Position numbers and translations under genes: made by a program
Assembly (NCBI RefSeq): GCF_947498825.1
Contig: NZ_CANMLV010000017.1
Coordinates: 1 to 64,000 of the forward strand
From: an uncultured Cedecea sp.
Lineage (GTDB): Bacteria; Pseudomonadota; Gammaproteobacteria; Enterobacterales; Enterobacteriaceae
Length of the DNA stretch: 64,000 nucleotides
Reading direction: 5' to 3'
In this document: piece by piece, positions 1-9,187 of the stretch
Layout: each line of letters starts with the position of its first letter
How positions within the stretch are numbered: the stretch's first letter is position 1
Notes under the pieces: model-generated
Seen by the model: only the letters and a program-made list of their open reading frames with translations
What the model was told of the DNA's origin: nothing
The model's database searches: none

Positions 1-18
1 CGTTGTTCCGTCTCAGTG

Positions 19-60
19 GATGCGCATTATAGGGATTTCCTCGCGGCTGACAACCCCTAA
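19..60 (-). promoter_or_regulatory. rRNA operon P1-type promoter, reading out of the left edge
   Basis: On the minus strand a TTGTCA -35 element (48-53) is followed after 16 bases by a perfect TATAAT -10 element (26-31). A GC-rich GCGC discriminator and the conserved CACTGAGACGGAACAACG-type start region follow, matching the layout of E. coli rrn P1 promoters. AT-rich DNA upstream (about 54-100) could be an UP element. GmhB reads in the same direction just upstream, as in the E. coli gmhB-rrnH arrangement. The rRNA genes themselves lie outside the window. Confidence 0.85.
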
Positions 61-102
61 TTTCAAATAATTTGCTGTCCGTTTGTTTTTTATTCACTGC
101 GT

Positions 103-669
103 TTATTTTTGCAGCTGTTTGATACGTTTTGGCAGGTCTGCAAGACTATTAAGTACCCAATCTGCCGCTGCTTCAGCTTCTTCTGTAACAGGTTTACCCG
201 TACGAACTAAAACCTTGGTCCCGACAAGTGCAGCCTGTGCTGCCTGCATATCCTCAATTTTATCACCTACCATATAAGAAGAGGCCATATCTATATGAAG
301 GAAATCGCGCGCTGAGAGTAGCATCCCAGGTTGTGGCTTACGGCAATCACAAATCTGGCGAAACTCCTCAACAGAACCTTCCGGATGATGCGGACAATAA
401 TAGATACCATCGAGATCGACACCACGATCGGCTAATGACCAGTCCATCCATTCGGTCAGGTTTTCAAAGTCAGCCTCGGTGAACATACCACGCGCAATCC
501 CGGACTGATTGGTAACCAGCACCAGAGCAAAGCCCATTGCTTTAAGTTCCCGCATCGCATCAATGACACCTTTGATGAACTCAAAACGGTCAACTTCATA
601 AACATAGCCAGTATCAATATTAATAGTGCCGTCGCGGTCAAGAAAGATAGCAGGGACAGACTGTGTCAC
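103..669 (-). CDS. gmhB: D-glycero-beta-D-manno-heptose-1,7-bisphosphate 7-phosphatase
   Basis: Cytosolic HAD-superfamily phosphatase that removes the C7 phosphate of heptose bisphosphate during ADP-heptose synthesis for the LPS inner core. The 188-residue product has the DxDGT nucleophile motif (D11, D13), the TNQS motif near residue 53, and the C92/H94...C107/C109 zinc-binding loop typical of GmhB. The K111 and GDKIED (135-140) regions supply the later HAD motifs. It is divergent from metN and reads toward the rrn promoter at the left edge. Length and start agree with the family; nothing unusual is seen. Confidence 0.95.
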   Translation of the reverse strand: MTQSVPAIFLDRDGTINIDTGYVYEVDRFEFIKGVIDAMRELKAMGFALVLVTNQSGIARGMFTEADFENLTEWMDWSLADRGVDLDGIYYCPHHPEGSVEEFRQICDCRKPQPGMLLSARDFLHIDMASSYMVGDKIEDMQAAQAALVGTKVLVRTGKPVTEEAEAAADWVLNSLADLPKRIKQLQK

Positions 670-733
670 TTGGAAACTCCTAAAACGATTTAATTCTCCT
701 TAGTATCGCATGATTCATCCATAATGAGAGAGT

Positions 734-781
734 AGACATTCATTCGTCGATTGATTTAGACGTCTGGATGCCTTAACATCC
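734..781. promoter_or_regulatory. MetJ operator array (met boxes) upstream of metN
   Basis: Six consecutive 8-base blocks in phase lie at 734, 742, 750, 758, 766 and 774. The block at 758-765 is the perfect MetJ consensus AGACGTCT, and 734-741 (AGACATTC) is a close match. MetJ with S-adenosylmethionine binds tandem met boxes and represses methionine genes, and metNIQ is a known MetJ target in E. coli. The array lies 78-125 bases before the metN start. The core box is clear; how far the weaker boxes are used is inferred. Confidence 0.8.
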
Positions 782-858
782 ATATTGATGTCGGTTGCCT
801 CCTATTGTTGGCAGCAGAAAATGCCACGGCTAACACTTATACGATAATAAATAACTCA

Positions 859-1890
859 ATGATTAAACTTTCCAATATCAGCAAAGTATTCCTGCAGGGG
901 AATCGTCAAATACAGGCATTGAATGATGTCAGTTTGCACGTCCCTGCCGGACAAATTTATGGCGTCATTGGCGCCTCAGGTGCCGGGAAAAGCACCCTGA
1001 TACGCTGTGTGAATTTGCTTGAGCGCCCAACTCAGGGCTCCGTTCTGATTGACGGGCAAGAGCTAACGCATCTTTCTGAGGGTAAGTTAACGCAAGTCCG
1101 TCGCCAGATAGGAATGATTTTTCAGCATTTTAATTTGCTGTCGTCCCGTACTGTTTTTGGTAACGTCGCGCTCCCCTTAGAACTGGACAATCTGTCTAAA
1201 GAAGAAATTAACCATCGTGTTACTGAGTTACTCGAGTTGGTTGGCTTAAGCGAAAAGCATGATGTTTATCCAGCTAATTTATCAGGTGGCCAAAAACAAC
1301 GTGTCGCTATCGCCCGTGCATTAGCCAGTAATCCAAAAGTGTTACTGTGTGATGAAGCAACCAGCGCACTCGATCCGGCAACTACCCGTTCTATTCTTGA
1401 GTTGTTGAAAGATATTAATCGCCGTCTTGGTTTGACCATTCTGCTGATTACCCATGAGATGGATGTAGTAAAGCGTATTTGTGACCGTGTCGCAGTTATC
1501 AGCAATGGCGAACTTATTGAGCAAGATACGGTGAGCGAAGTGTTCTCCCATCCGAAAACACCTTTAGCCCAGCAGTTTATCCAGTCAACATTGCATCTGG
1601 ATATTCCGCAAGATTATGTCGAACGTATCGAAGCGGACAATAAAGATAAAACGATTCCTTTATTGCGTCTGGAATTTACCGGTCAGTCAGTTGATGCTCC
1701 CCTACTATCACAAACTGCACGTAACTTTAACGTCAACAGCAACATTATTAGCGCGCAAATGGATTACGCCGGTGGTGTGAAGTTTGGAATTATGTTGTGT
1801 GAAATGCAAGGGACGAGCAGTGATACAGAAGCAGCCATTGCTTGGTTACAAGAACAACATGTGAAAGTAGAGGTACTCGGTTATGTCTGA
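859..1890 (+). CDS. metN: Methionine ABC transporter ATP-binding protein MetN
   Basis: ATPase of the MetNIQ importer for D- and L-methionine, working as a dimer under MetI at the inner membrane. The 343-residue product has Walker [10 protein letters not shown] (38-46), signature LSGGQ (141-145), Walker B LLCDE (162-166) and a C-terminal ACT-like NIL domain (about 265-343) that binds methionine and gives trans-inhibition. The frame is open upstream to a TTG at 805, but ATG 859 gives the family length and N-terminus MIKLSNI. It overlaps metI by 8 bases. Met boxes upstream indicate repression by MetJ. Confidence 0.96.
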   Translation: MIKLSNISKVFLQGNRQIQALNDVSLHVPAGQIYGVIGASGAGKSTLIRCVNLLERPTQGSVLIDGQELTHLSEGKLTQVRRQIGMIFQHFNLLSSRTVFGNVALPLELDNLSKEEINHRVTELLELVGLSEKHDVYPANLSGGQKQRVAIARALASNPKVLLCDEATSALDPATTRSILELLKDINRRLGLTILLITHEMDVVKRICDRVAVISNGELIEQDTVSEVFSHPKTPLAQQFIQSTLHLDIPQDYVERIEADNKDKTIPLLRLEFTGQSVDAPLLSQTARNFNVNSNIISAQMDYAGGVKFGIMLCEMQGTSSDTEAAIAWLQEQHVKVEVLGYV

Positions 1891-2536
1891 AGCGATGGTA
1901 TGGTTACTCTTCCGCGGAGTATATGAAACGCTTGCCATGACTTTTGTCTCAGGTTTCTTCGGCTTTGTTCTGGGGCTTCCAGTCGGCGTATTGCTTTATA
2001 TCAGTCGTCCCGGACAAATCAGTGCCAATGCAAAGCTTTATCGTAGTCTTTCCGCACTGGTCAATATTTTCCGTTCGATTCCTTTTATTATCCTACTGGT
2101 CTGGATGATTCCTTTTACTCGTGCAGTTGTTGGCACCTCTATCGGTCTACAAGCAGCAATCGTCCCCTTAACCGTTGGCGCAGCGCCTTTTATTGCCCGT
2201 ATGGTTGAAAATGCATTGCTTGAAATCCCTTCCGGATTGATTGAAGCCTCAAGGGCGATGGGCGCAACGCCGTTACAGATAATCCGCAAGGTTCTGCTGC
2301 CTGAGTCATTACCCGGCTTGGTCAATGCGGCAACCATTACGCTTATCACCTTGGTGGGTTATTCTGCCATGGGTGGAGCCGTTGGCGCTGGCGGTTTAGG
2401 CCAAATTGGCTATCAGTACGGCTATATTGGTTATAACGCTACTGTGATGAATACAGTATTAGTTTTACTTGTTATTTTGGTGTACTTAATTCAACTCTCT
2501 GGCGACCGTATCGTCAGGATTGTCACTCATAAATAA
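1883..2536 (+). CDS. metI: Methionine ABC transporter permease MetI
   Basis: Inner-membrane permease of the MetNIQ importer, 217 residues with about five hydrophobic helices. The EAA loop (about 121-146, [10 protein letters not shown] then a conserved L-P-E-S-L-P-G segment) is the coupling helix region that docks on MetN. Its ATG lies inside the end of metN, so translation is probably coupled. Length matches E. coli MetI. Confidence 0.96.
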   Translation: MSEAMVWLLFRGVYETLAMTFVSGFFGFVLGLPVGVLLYISRPGQISANAKLYRSLSALVNIFRSIPFIILLVWMIPFTRAVVGTSIGLQAAIVPLTVGAAPFIARMVENALLEIPSGLIEASRAMGATPLQIIRKVLLPESLPGLVNAATITLITLVGYSAMGGAVGAGGLGQIGYQYGYIGYNATVMNTVLVLLVILVYLIQLSGDRIVRIVTHK

Positions 2537-2600
2537 GCCCCGAATCATTCCAACGTGAAGGCTGATGGGCATAAATCAATCAATAAGGAAGGGGAAACAG

Positions 2601-3416
2601 ATGGCATTTAAACTTAAGACTCTCGCTGCACTGAGCGTTCTGGTCGGTTCTCTGGCGTTAGTCGGATGTGGGCAGGATGAGAAAGATCCAAACCATATTA
2701 AAGTGGGTGTTATTGTCGGTACTGAACAGCAAGTTGCTGAAGTTGCCAAACAAGTGGCTAAAGACAAATATGGCCTGGATGTAGAACTGGTCACATTTAA
2801 TGACTACGTACTGCCAAACGAAGCGCTGAGCAAAGGCGATATTGATGTTAACGCTTTCCAGCACAAACCTTACCTTGACCAGCAGATCAAAGATCGTGGC
2901 TATCAACTGGCTTCTGTAGGTAACACCTTCGTTTACCCAATTGCAGGTTATTCTAAGAAAATTAAATCACTGGACGACCTGGAACCGGGCTCTCAGGTTG
3001 CATTACCCAATGACCCGACGAACCTTGGCCGTTCACTGCTGCTGTTGCAGAAAGTAGGGTTAATTAAGCTGAAAGATGGCGTTGGTTTACTGCCAACCGT
3101 CCTGGATGTAGTAGAGAACCCGAAAAAACTGAAGCTGGTTGAACTTGAAGCGCCGCAGCTACCACGTTCTCTGGACGATGCTCAGATCGCGCTGGCTATC
3201 ATCAACACCACTTATGCCAGCCAGATTGGTCTGACACCAGCCAAAGATGGTATTTTTGTTGAAGATAAAGAGTCTCCATATGTGAACCTGATTGTCGCAC
3301 GTGAAGATAATAAAGACGCAGAAAATGTCAAAAAATTCGTCCAGGCTTACCAGTCTGACGAAGTCAATGACGCAGCTAATAAAGCTTTCAACGGCGGAGC
3401 AGTTAAAGGCTGGTAA
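2601..3416 (+). CDS. metQ: Methionine-binding lipoprotein MetQ
   Basis: Substrate-binding lipoprotein of the MetNIQ importer, 271 residues. A lipoprotein signal peptide ends in LVGC with the lipidated cysteine at C23, followed by GQDEKDP. The rest is a NlpA-type periplasmic binding fold. The start at ATG 2601 is chosen because AAGGAAGGGG precedes it and it gives the family length; the frame is open 36 bases further upstream. It is the third gene of the operon, 64 bases after metI, and a strong hairpin follows. Confidence 0.96.
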   Translation: MAFKLKTLAALSVLVGSLALVGCGQDEKDPNHIKVGVIVGTEQQVAEVAKQVAKDKYGLDVELVTFNDYVLPNEALSKGDIDVNAFQHKPYLDQQIKDRGYQLASVGNTFVYPIAGYSKKIKSLDDLEPGSQVALPNDPTNLGRSLLLLQKVGLIKLKDGVGLLPTVLDVVENPKKLKLVELEAPQLPRSLDDAQIALAIINTTYASQIGLTPAKDGIFVEDKESPYVNLIVAREDNKDAENVKKFVQAYQSDEVNDAANKAFNGGAVKGW

Positions 3417-3440
3417 TTTTCAGTATTTATTTTACATAAA

Positions 3441-3475
3441 AATGACAAGACGGGCCTATGCCCGTCTTGTCATTT
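3441..3475 (+). terminator. Hairpin after metNIQ, probable terminator
   Basis: A perfect 15-bp inverted repeat, AATGACAAGACGGGC (3441-3455) and its complement (3460-3474), with a 4-base loop. It lies 25 bases after the metQ stop and before rcsF. The T-tract is weak because the stem itself ends in ATT, so efficiency is uncertain. Confidence 0.7.
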
Positions 3476-3529
3476 GGGCAAGAGCTTGCTTCAATGTTGC
3501 CAAATATTATTAATTATTGAGGAAGTATT

Positions 3530-3937
3530 ATGCGTGCTTTACCGATCTGTTTATTAGCCGTTATGCTTAGCGGCTGTTCCGTTTTAAGCAGATCCCCTGT
3601 CGAACCTGTTCAAAGCACGTCAACGCCTCCTCAAGCGAAGCCGGAAAAAGCCAAAAGCGTCCGAACTTCCGCGCCGGTAAAACTCTATACCAATGCAGAA
3701 GATTTATTGGGTAAAACCTTCCGTGACTTAGGTGAAGTCAGCGGCGTTTCTTGTCAGGCAAGTAATCAAGACTCACCAGCCAGTATTCCAACGGCCCGTA
3801 AGCGATTACAAATTAATGCCTCAAAAATGAAAGCAAATGCGGCACTGGTACACAGCTGTGAAATTACCAGCGGTGCTCCTGGCTGTTATCGCCAGGCTGT
3901 CTGCTTAGGATCGGCGTTACAAGTCTCATCTCAATGA
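3530..3937 (+). CDS. rcsF: Outer-membrane stress-sensor lipoprotein RcsF
   Basis: Surface-exposed lipoprotein that senses envelope and LPS damage and relieves IgaA inhibition of the Rcs phosphorelay. It is threaded through BamA-OMP complexes. The 135-residue product has the lipobox LSGC with C16, a Pro/Lys-rich linker (about 22-50) and four cysteines (C75, C110, C119, C125) that form the two nonconsecutive disulfides known for RcsF. SD GAGGAAG precedes the ATG. The stop overlaps the trmO start by 4 bases (ATGA). Confidence 0.95.
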   Translation: MRALPICLLAVMLSGCSVLSRSPVEPVQSTSTPPQAKPEKAKSVRTSAPVKLYTNAEDLLGKTFRDLGEVSGVSCQASNQDSPASIPTARKRLQINASKMKANAALVHSCEITSGAPGCYRQAVCLGSALQVSSQ

Positions 3938-4641
3938 CAGATTTTCAGTTTGCACAGATAGGGACTATCCGTTCCCCTTATAAAGAGAAATTTGCCGTTC
4001 CACGTCAGCCAGGTTTAGTGGCTGACGGTGGCGGAGAGTTACACTTGGTGCCTCCTTATAATCAACAGGACGCCGTAAGGGGACTGGAAGGATTTAGTCA
4101 TATCTGGCTACTGTTTGTCTTTCACCAGACGATGGAGGGCGGCTGGCGTCCGATGGTTCGTCCACCACGCCTGGGGGGAAATGCCCGTATCGGTGTCTTT
4201 GCCACCCGTTCGACTTTCCGACCCAATCCTGTTGGCATGTCTTTAGTTGAATTAAAAGGCATTCGCTGCCAGAAAGAGTCTGTTATTCTGGATCTCGGTA
4301 GTCTGGATTTAGTCGACGGTACACCTGTTATCGATATTAAACCTTACTTACCTTTTGCCGAAGCCCTGCCAGAAGCACGTGCAGGCTATGCACAACATGC
4401 TCCTGATGCCGATATGTCGGTATATTTTACCCCAGATATTCAGCGTCAGCTTGATCAGCTGGAAATTCGTTACCCGCATTTAAGTCGCTTTATTCAACAA
4501 GTGCTGGCTCAAGACCCTCGTCCCGCTTACCGAAAGGGCGAAGAAACGGGTAAAATCTATGCCGTCTCTTTGCTGGACTTTAATGTTCGCTGGCGCGTTA
4601 CCAGACAAGGATTTGAGGTGTTCGCTATAGAGGCAAGTTAA
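3934..4641 (+). CDS. trmO: tRNA (t6A37) N6-methyltransferase TrmO
   Basis: SAM-dependent methyltransferase that converts t6A to m6t6A at position 37 of threonine tRNAs (formerly yaeB/tsaA). The 235-residue product has the TsaA-like beta-barrel N-terminal domain (about 1-150), including the conserved TRSTFRPNPVG segment near residues 90-100, and the characteristic C-terminal extension with DPRPAYR. It is translationally coupled to rcsF through an ATGA overlap. Confidence 0.93.
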   Translation: MTDFQFAQIGTIRSPYKEKFAVPRQPGLVADGGGELHLVPPYNQQDAVRGLEGFSHIWLLFVFHQTMEGGWRPMVRPPRLGGNARIGVFATRSTFRPNPVGMSLVELKGIRCQKESVILDLGSLDLVDGTPVIDIKPYLPFAEALPEARAGYAQHAPDADMSVYFTPDIQRQLDQLEIRYPHLSRFIQQVLAQDPRPAYRKGEETGKIYAVSLLDFNVRWRVTRQGFEVFAIEAS

Positions 4642-4684
4642 TTTATCCCCTCTCTCTTTTGACATCTCAGCCACACTGGTAAAC

Positions 4685-4804
4685 TATATCCAAAATAATT
4701 CGAGTTGCGGCAAGCGAGAGAATCCTGATGAACTTACTCAAGAAAGTCATTCAGGTGAATGAGCGTAGCCAGCGCAGATGCAGCTTGAAGTATGACGGGT
4801 ATAT
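4685..4804. repeat. ERIC element (about 120 bp)
   Basis: An imperfect palindrome starting TATATCCAAAATAATTCGAG and ending GCAGCTTGAAGTATGACGGG plus TATA. The core GAATCCTGATGAACTTACTC followed by a GTGAATGAGCG-type segment corresponds to the ERIC (enterobacterial repetitive intergenic consensus) core. It is intergenic, between trmO and proS, and directly abuts a second, shorter copy. Confidence 0.85.
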
Positions 4805-4872
4805 ATTGAAATAATTCAGGTTGCTTATAGGAAAAGCGTTACACTCAGGCAATTTGAAATATGACGGGTATA
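4801..4872. repeat. Internally deleted ERIC element (about 72 bp)
   Basis: It keeps the two ERIC ends (ATATATTGAAATAATTCAGG at the left, GCAATTTGAAATATGACGGG plus TATA at the right) but lacks most of the central core. It shares its first bases with the preceding element and ends 60 bases before the proS start, so it lies within or next to the proS promoter or leader. Confidence 0.75.
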
Positions 4873-4932
4873 AACCATTTTTTAAGCAGACCTCAGGTCT
4901 GCTATTCGACGTTAAACTGGAACCGTAATAAC

Positions 4933-6651
4933 ATGCGTACTAGCCAATATCTGCTCTCCACCCTGAAGGAGACGCCTGCCGATGCTGAGGTGATCAGTCA
5001 CCAGCTGATGCTGCGCGCCGGGATGATCCGTAAGCTGGCCTCTGGGTTATATACCTGGATGCCCACTGGATTACGCGTCCTGAAAAAAGTCGAAAACATC
5101 GTGCGTGAAGAAATGAATAACGCTGGTGCAATCGAAGTGTCTATGCCTGTCGTTCAACCAGCCGACTTATGGCAGGAAAGTGGACGCTGGGAGCAATATG
5201 GCCCGGAATTATTACGTTTTGTTGATCGTGGCGAACGTCCGTTTGTTCTCGGCCCGACACATGAAGAGGTTATCACTGACCTTATTCGTAATGAACTCAG
5301 CTCTTATAAACAGCTGCCTCTGAATTTATTCCAGATTCAAACTAAATTCCGTGACGAAGTTCGTCCACGTTTTGGTGTTATGCGTTCCCGTGAATTCCTG
5401 ATGAAAGATGCTTATTCTTTCCATACTTCACAGGAATCTTTGCAAGAAACCTATGACAAGATGTACGACGCGTACAGTAAAATCTTTTCCCGCATGGGTC
5501 TGGATTTCCGTGCTGTGCAAGCAGATACCGGTTCAATCGGCGGCAGTGCTTCTCATGAGTTCCAGGTTCTGGCAAACAGCGGTGAAGATGATGTTATCTT
5601 CTCTGACAGTTCAGATTATGCAGCTAATATTGAGTTTGCAGAAGCCGTCGCGCCGGCTACCGCCCGGGCCGCACCAACAGTTGAAATGAGCCAGATTGAC
5701 ACACCCAATGCGAAAACCATTGCCGATTTGGTGGAACAATTCTCACTGCCAATTGAAAAAACCGTCAAGACCTTGCTGGTTAAAGCGAGCGAAGAGAGTG
5801 CTGCATCACTGGTCGCTTTACTGGTACGTGGCGATCATGAGTTGAACGAAGTCAAGGCTGATAAACTTCCACAAGTTGCCAGCCCGCTGACATTCGCAAC
5901 CGAAGAAGAAATTCGCGCCGTTGTCAAAGCAGGGCCAGGTTCGCTCGGACCCGTTAATCTGAATATTCCTGTCATTGTCGACCGTAGCGTAGCAGTAATG
6001 AGTGACTTCTCTGCTGGCGCTAATATCGATGGTAAGCACTTTATCGGGATTAACTGGGATCGTGATGTCGCCCTCCCTGAGGTTGCCGATCTTCGTAATG
6101 TCGTCGCCGGCGATCCAAGCCCGGATGGCAAAGGTACCTTAATGATCAGAAGGGGGATCGAAGTCGGCCATATCTTCCAGCTGGGAACTAAATATTCCGA
6201 AGCGCTGAAAGCAGCTGTTCAGGGTGAAGATGGTCGTAACCAGACTCTGACTATGGGCTGTTATGGTATCGGTGTGACACGCGTAGTTGCCGCAGCTATC
6301 GAGCAGAACTTTGACGACCGCGGTATTTTATGGCCAGATGCGATGGCACCATTCCATGTTGCCATCCTGCCGATGAATATGCACAAATCTTTCCGTGTAC
6401 AACAGCTGGCAGAAGAGCTCTATACTACATTACGTTCTCAAGGCATTGAAGTGCTGCTGGACGACCGTAAAGAGCGCCCAGGCGTGATGTTTGCAGATAT
6501 GGAACTGATTGGTATTCCACACACTATCGTTATCGGCGATCGTAATCTTGATAACGAAGAGATTGAATACAAAAATCGTCGTGAAGGCGACAAGCAGATG
6601 ATTAAGACGGGTGAAATCGTTGATTTCCTGGTTAAGCAAATCAAAGGCTAA
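4933..6651 (+). CDS. proS: Prolyl-tRNA synthetase
   Basis: Class II aminoacyl-tRNA synthetase charging tRNA-Pro. The 572-residue product has the bacterial-type layout: catalytic core with class II motifs 1 and 2 (motif 2 around [10 protein letters not shown]), an inserted YbaK-like editing domain that hydrolyses Ala-tRNA-Pro (about 224-407), motif 3 (GCYGIGVTR), and a C-terminal anticodon-binding domain. ATG 4933 gives the E. coli length. The frame stays open back to 4861, but that part lies in an ERIC repeat and is not conserved protein. Confidence 0.96.
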   Translation: MRTSQYLLSTLKETPADAEVISHQLMLRAGMIRKLASGLYTWMPTGLRVLKKVENIVREEMNNAGAIEVSMPVVQPADLWQESGRWEQYGPELLRFVDRGERPFVLGPTHEEVITDLIRNELSSYKQLPLNLFQIQTKFRDEVRPRFGVMRSREFLMKDAYSFHTSQESLQETYDKMYDAYSKIFSRMGLDFRAVQADTGSIGGSASHEFQVLANSGEDDVIFSDSSDYAANIEFAEAVAPATARAAPTVEMSQIDTPNAKTIADLVEQFSLPIEKTVKTLLVKASEESAASLVALLVRGDHELNEVKADKLPQVASPLTFATEEEIRAVVKAGPGSLGPVNLNIPVIVDRSVAVMSDFSAGANIDGKHFIGINWDRDVALPEVADLRNVVAGDPSPDGKGTLMIRRGIEVGHIFQLGTKYSEALKAAVQGEDGRNQTLTMGCYGIGVTRVVAAAIEQNFDDRGILWPDAMAPFHVAILPMNMHKSFRVQQLAEELYTTLRSQGIEVLLDDRKERPGVMFADMELIGIPHTIVIGDRNLDNEEIEYKNRREGDKQMIKTGEIVDFLVKQIKG

Positions 6652-6679
6652 TGTTGTATTACGCTGAAAAGTAATCTCC

Positions 6680-6723
6680 GACCTGCACCCGTTTTAGCGA
6701 TTTATTTCGCGCTGGTGCAGGTC
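6680..6723. terminator. Inverted repeat between convergent proS and nlpE
   Basis: Arms GACCTGCACC (6680-6689) and GGTGCAGGTC (6714-6723) form a perfect 10-bp stem, extended inside by AGCG/CGCT. It sits between two convergent genes and may terminate both. Neither side has a strong T-run. Confidence 0.5.
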
Positions 6724-6771
6724 CTGTTCTGCTTCCTGCTCTCTTGTTCATTTCCCCGGCAGCAAACTCAA

Positions 6772-7461
6772 TTAACTCTGACAGTTTTTCCCCGGAAAGA
6801 ATTTTACCTGACCGTCTGACACCAGCACATTCTGAAGCCTGTCGCTATCAGGCTTTGGTTGTTCAATAAAATGTGCATCAAATTGCAATAATACTGGTAG
6901 AACATTCTCATCACGCACTGCCAGATAAGCTTCTTGCAGTGCAGCATTACTGTCTACTGGATAAATTTTACCGCTACCACAATCCTTAAAGATAGCGGCG
7001 TCTGCCATGTAGGTATATTCCCCTTTCATCGTCATCGGGGTCGTCGGCAATGTAAGGTTATCTGCTTTAAGTGTGAAATTCTGAGGTGACTTAATCGGCT
7101 CCCCTTTCGCATCCAGCATAATCAGACTGTCTTCTTTAGGTAAGAAATACTGCTTCTCCCCCTGGCTTGATGTCAGCACCAGTTTATTCGCAGTACGAGC
7201 CCAGTCACCATAACTCGCGAACGAAGTATCTTTCCCTAAATAAGTATAATTCATTATCCAAGTACCTGATGCATCAAGATACAGCGACGCATCAATGCCT
7301 TCACAATCGGCACAAGGAATAATACCGCGATAGCTTTGCTGCATTGGTTTCAATGGCATGGCATGTTCAGAGGCCACCGCCTGAGTATCATTGCGATTAT
7401 TACAACCAAACAGTGCAAATAAGCTGAGTACTGCGGCTATGGTCAGAACTTGTTTACTCAT
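6772..7461 (-). CDS. nlpE: Outer-membrane lipoprotein NlpE (CutF), Cpx activator
   Basis: Outer-membrane lipoprotein that signals surface contact, lipoprotein-sorting or redox defects to the CpxA sensor kinase. The 229-residue product has a lipobox FGC with C20, the NlpE N-terminal domain with CADC (C50/C53), and a C-terminal OB-like domain with a cysteine pair (C161, C227) matching the disulfide that makes NlpE redox-responsive. The start at 7461 follows SD AAGGAAGAG; the longer open frame overlaps arfB and is not credible. Confidence 0.92.
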   Translation of the reverse strand: MSKQVLTIAAVLSLFALFGCNNRNDTQAVASEHAMPLKPMQQSYRGIIPCADCEGIDASLYLDASGTWIMNYTYLGKDTSFASYGDWARTANKLVLTSSQGEKQYFLPKEDSLIMLDAKGEPIKSPQNFTLKADNLTLPTTPMTMKGEYTYMADAAIFKDCGSGKIYPVDSNAALQEAYLAVRDENVLPVLLQFDAHFIEQPKPDSDRLQNVLVSDGQVKFFPGKNCQS

Positions 7462-7495
7462 TGTCTCTTCCTTATGCAAGTTCCCATCCCTGTGG

Positions 7496-7918
7496 CTAAT
7501 GGGAATAATCGCGGAGCTTGCCGCGCCGCGCTTTCGTTTCTGATTTTTGTGCCTTTGACACCAAACGACGCTCTTTCGACGCACGCGTCGGTTTAGTTAC
7601 TTTACGGCATTTAGGTACGACAGTTAATTCCAGGATAAGTGCCACTAAACGAGCCAGCGCAGCATCACGATTCATATCCTGACTGCGATAGGATTGCGCT
7701 TTGATAATCACAACACCTTCAGGTGTAATTAAATGATGGGGTCGCGCCAGTAACCGGGCTTTATCCGCCTCTGGTAAACTGGAAGCAGAGATATCAAACC
7801 GCAGATGAATAGCCGTCGATGTTTTATTAACATGCTGCCCGCCAGCTCCTTGCGATCGGATAGCGGTCATCACGACTTCATTTTCTGGAATAGATAATCT
7901 TTGCGAGACTCTAATCAT
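7496..7918 (-). CDS. arfB: Alternative ribosome-rescue peptidyl-tRNA hydrolase ArfB
   Basis: Releases peptides from ribosomes stalled on non-stop mRNA, independently of tmRNA. The 140-residue product has the release-factor GGQ motif in GAGGQHVNK (about 25-33) and a basic C-terminal tail (rich in K/R from about residue 105) that enters the empty mRNA channel. The start overlaps the yaeQ stop by 4 bases (ATGA). Formerly yaeJ. Confidence 0.94.
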   Translation of the reverse strand: MIRVSQRLSIPENEVVMTAIRSQGAGGQHVNKTSTAIHLRFDISASSLPEADKARLLARPHHLITPEGVVIIKAQSYRSQDMNRDAALARLVALILELTVVPKCRKVTKPTRASKERRLVSKAQKSETKARRGKLRDYSH

Positions 7919-8460
7919 GCGGATTGTTGCCAGCAGCTAAAGTGAATTTCCAGATTACGGGTTTCATCAGACAGCCAGATAGCCCCATCCTGGATAGTCG
8001 CTTGCAGACTCATCGTTCGGGTAGCAAAGTCACTTAGCTTTGCCAGTTGCTCATCGTCCAGATACCAGACTGATAAATTTTTAAACTGGTTTGCCTTGTT
8101 CTGGTTTTGTTGCCACCAAACCTGAGCCGCACGGCTATTGTAGGTAAATAACGCGACCTGAGCAGACTGACTACAGGCTTTTTTCAAACGTCGCTCTTCA
8201 GGAAGACCAAGTTCTATCCATAGGTCGATCCCCAGATGGTCGTTTTTCAACCATACTTCTGGTTCATCATCAGCACACAGCCCGCGAGTAAATTGTAACC
8301 GTTCGTTAGCGTATTTGATCCAAGCCAGTAAACGTAACATCATGCGTTCTTGCGTTTCAGAAGGATGACGTGCCAGAGTGAGATGGCTATCCAGAAACAA
8401 ATTCCTGTCAAGATCGGCTACATTCACCACTGCTTTATATATTGTTGCTTTTAACGCCAT
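7915..8460 (-). CDS. yaeQ: YaeQ family protein, PD-(D/E)XK-like fold
   Basis: 181 residues, full length for YaeQ. The family has a nuclease-like fold and was described as a multicopy suppressor in RfaH-dependent haemolysin expression; its biochemical function is not settled. The conserved segments [11 protein letters not shown]-type (here [16 protein letters not shown]) and [11 protein letters not shown] are present. ATG 8460 with SD GGAGG is preferred over an ATG 15 bases upstream because it gives the usual N-terminus MALKATIYK. It is the first gene of the yaeQ-arfB-nlpE run. Confidence 0.9.
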   Translation of the reverse strand: MALKATIYKAVVNVADLDRNLFLDSHLTLARHPSETQERMMLRLLAWIKYANERLQFTRGLCADDEPEVWLKNDHLGIDLWIELGLPEERRLKKACSQSAQVALFTYNSRAAQVWWQQNQNKANQFKNLSVWYLDDEQLAKLSDFATRTMSLQATIQDGAIWLSDETRNLEIHFSCWQQSA

Positions 8461-8652
8461 CATTCCTCCTTTCAATAATTGTCGCTATTGTAGCGAAGAT
8501 TTCCCTAAAAGACTGTTGCCTTAATCTCTGTCGTAAGCAGACTCATTTATTTCAATTCAATCACTGTGATATAGTCGCCTTGCTAAACTGCATTTATCTT
8601 CGTAGAGTAACGGATTACATGCCGCAAAATCAGGCTTCTGAAAGGAGGGTGT

Positions 8653-8853
8653 GTGGAAAAATATTGTGAGCTGATACGAAAGCGCTATACAGAAATCGCA
8701 AGTGGTGACTTAGGGTACATCCCTGATGCGCTAAATTGCGTTTTGATGGCTCTGAACAACGTTGCATCCAGCGAAGCAATATCTGAGTCGGTCAGGGAAC
8801 AGGCGGCTTATGCTGCCGCTAACTTACTGGTGAGCGATTATGTCAATAAATGA
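8653..8853 (+). CDS. yaeP: YaeP family small protein
   Basis: 66 residues, nearly identical in pattern to E. coli YaeP ([20 protein letters not shown] at the start, [10 protein letters not shown] at the end). It begins at GTG 8653 after a strong SD (AAAGGAGGG). Function unknown. It overlaps rof by 14 bases, so the two are probably translated together. Confidence 0.9.
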   Translation: MEKYCELIRKRYTEIASGDLGYIPDALNCVLMALNNVASSEAISESVREQAAYAAANLLVSDYVNK

Positions 8854-9100
8854 TGTCTACCAACCCATCAATTGCGACGACTATGATAATCTTGAGCTTG
8901 CCTGCCAGCGGCATTTACTTATCACGCTGGAGCTAAAAGATGCTGAAATTTTCAAAGCAAAAGCTCAGGATCTGGTATCTCGCAAGAACATTGAATATCT
9001 GGTAGTAGAGAGCAGCGAGAGTAAACGAGAAATACGTCTCGATAGAATACACAGCTTCAGCCATCCTGATATTGGCACCATTATTGTCAGTGAAGAATGA
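8840..9100 (+). CDS. rof: Rho-binding antiterminator Rof (YaeO)
   Basis: 86-residue Sm-like beta-barrel protein that binds the RNA-binding domain of Rho and inhibits Rho-dependent termination. The N-terminus [20 protein letters not shown] and the SFSHPDIGT segment near the C-terminus are characteristic. It starts inside yaeP and is convergent with tilS. Confidence 0.92.
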   Translation: MSINDVYQPINCDDYDNLELACQRHLLITLELKDAEIFKAKAQDLVSRKNIEYLVVESSESKREIRLDRIHSFSHPDIGTIIVSEE

Positions 9101-9187
9101 GCCTTTATTGAAGAAATAATGCCCACCCGGCAGGTCACTCTCTACGACTTGTCAGGTGGGGCTGCTACAGTCTCGCCAATCCGATCA

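Noticed and set aside
9121-9163. Terminator between rof and tilS
   Set aside because: Only a 6-bp CCCACC/GGTGGG stem with a poor interior and no T-run; too weak to call.
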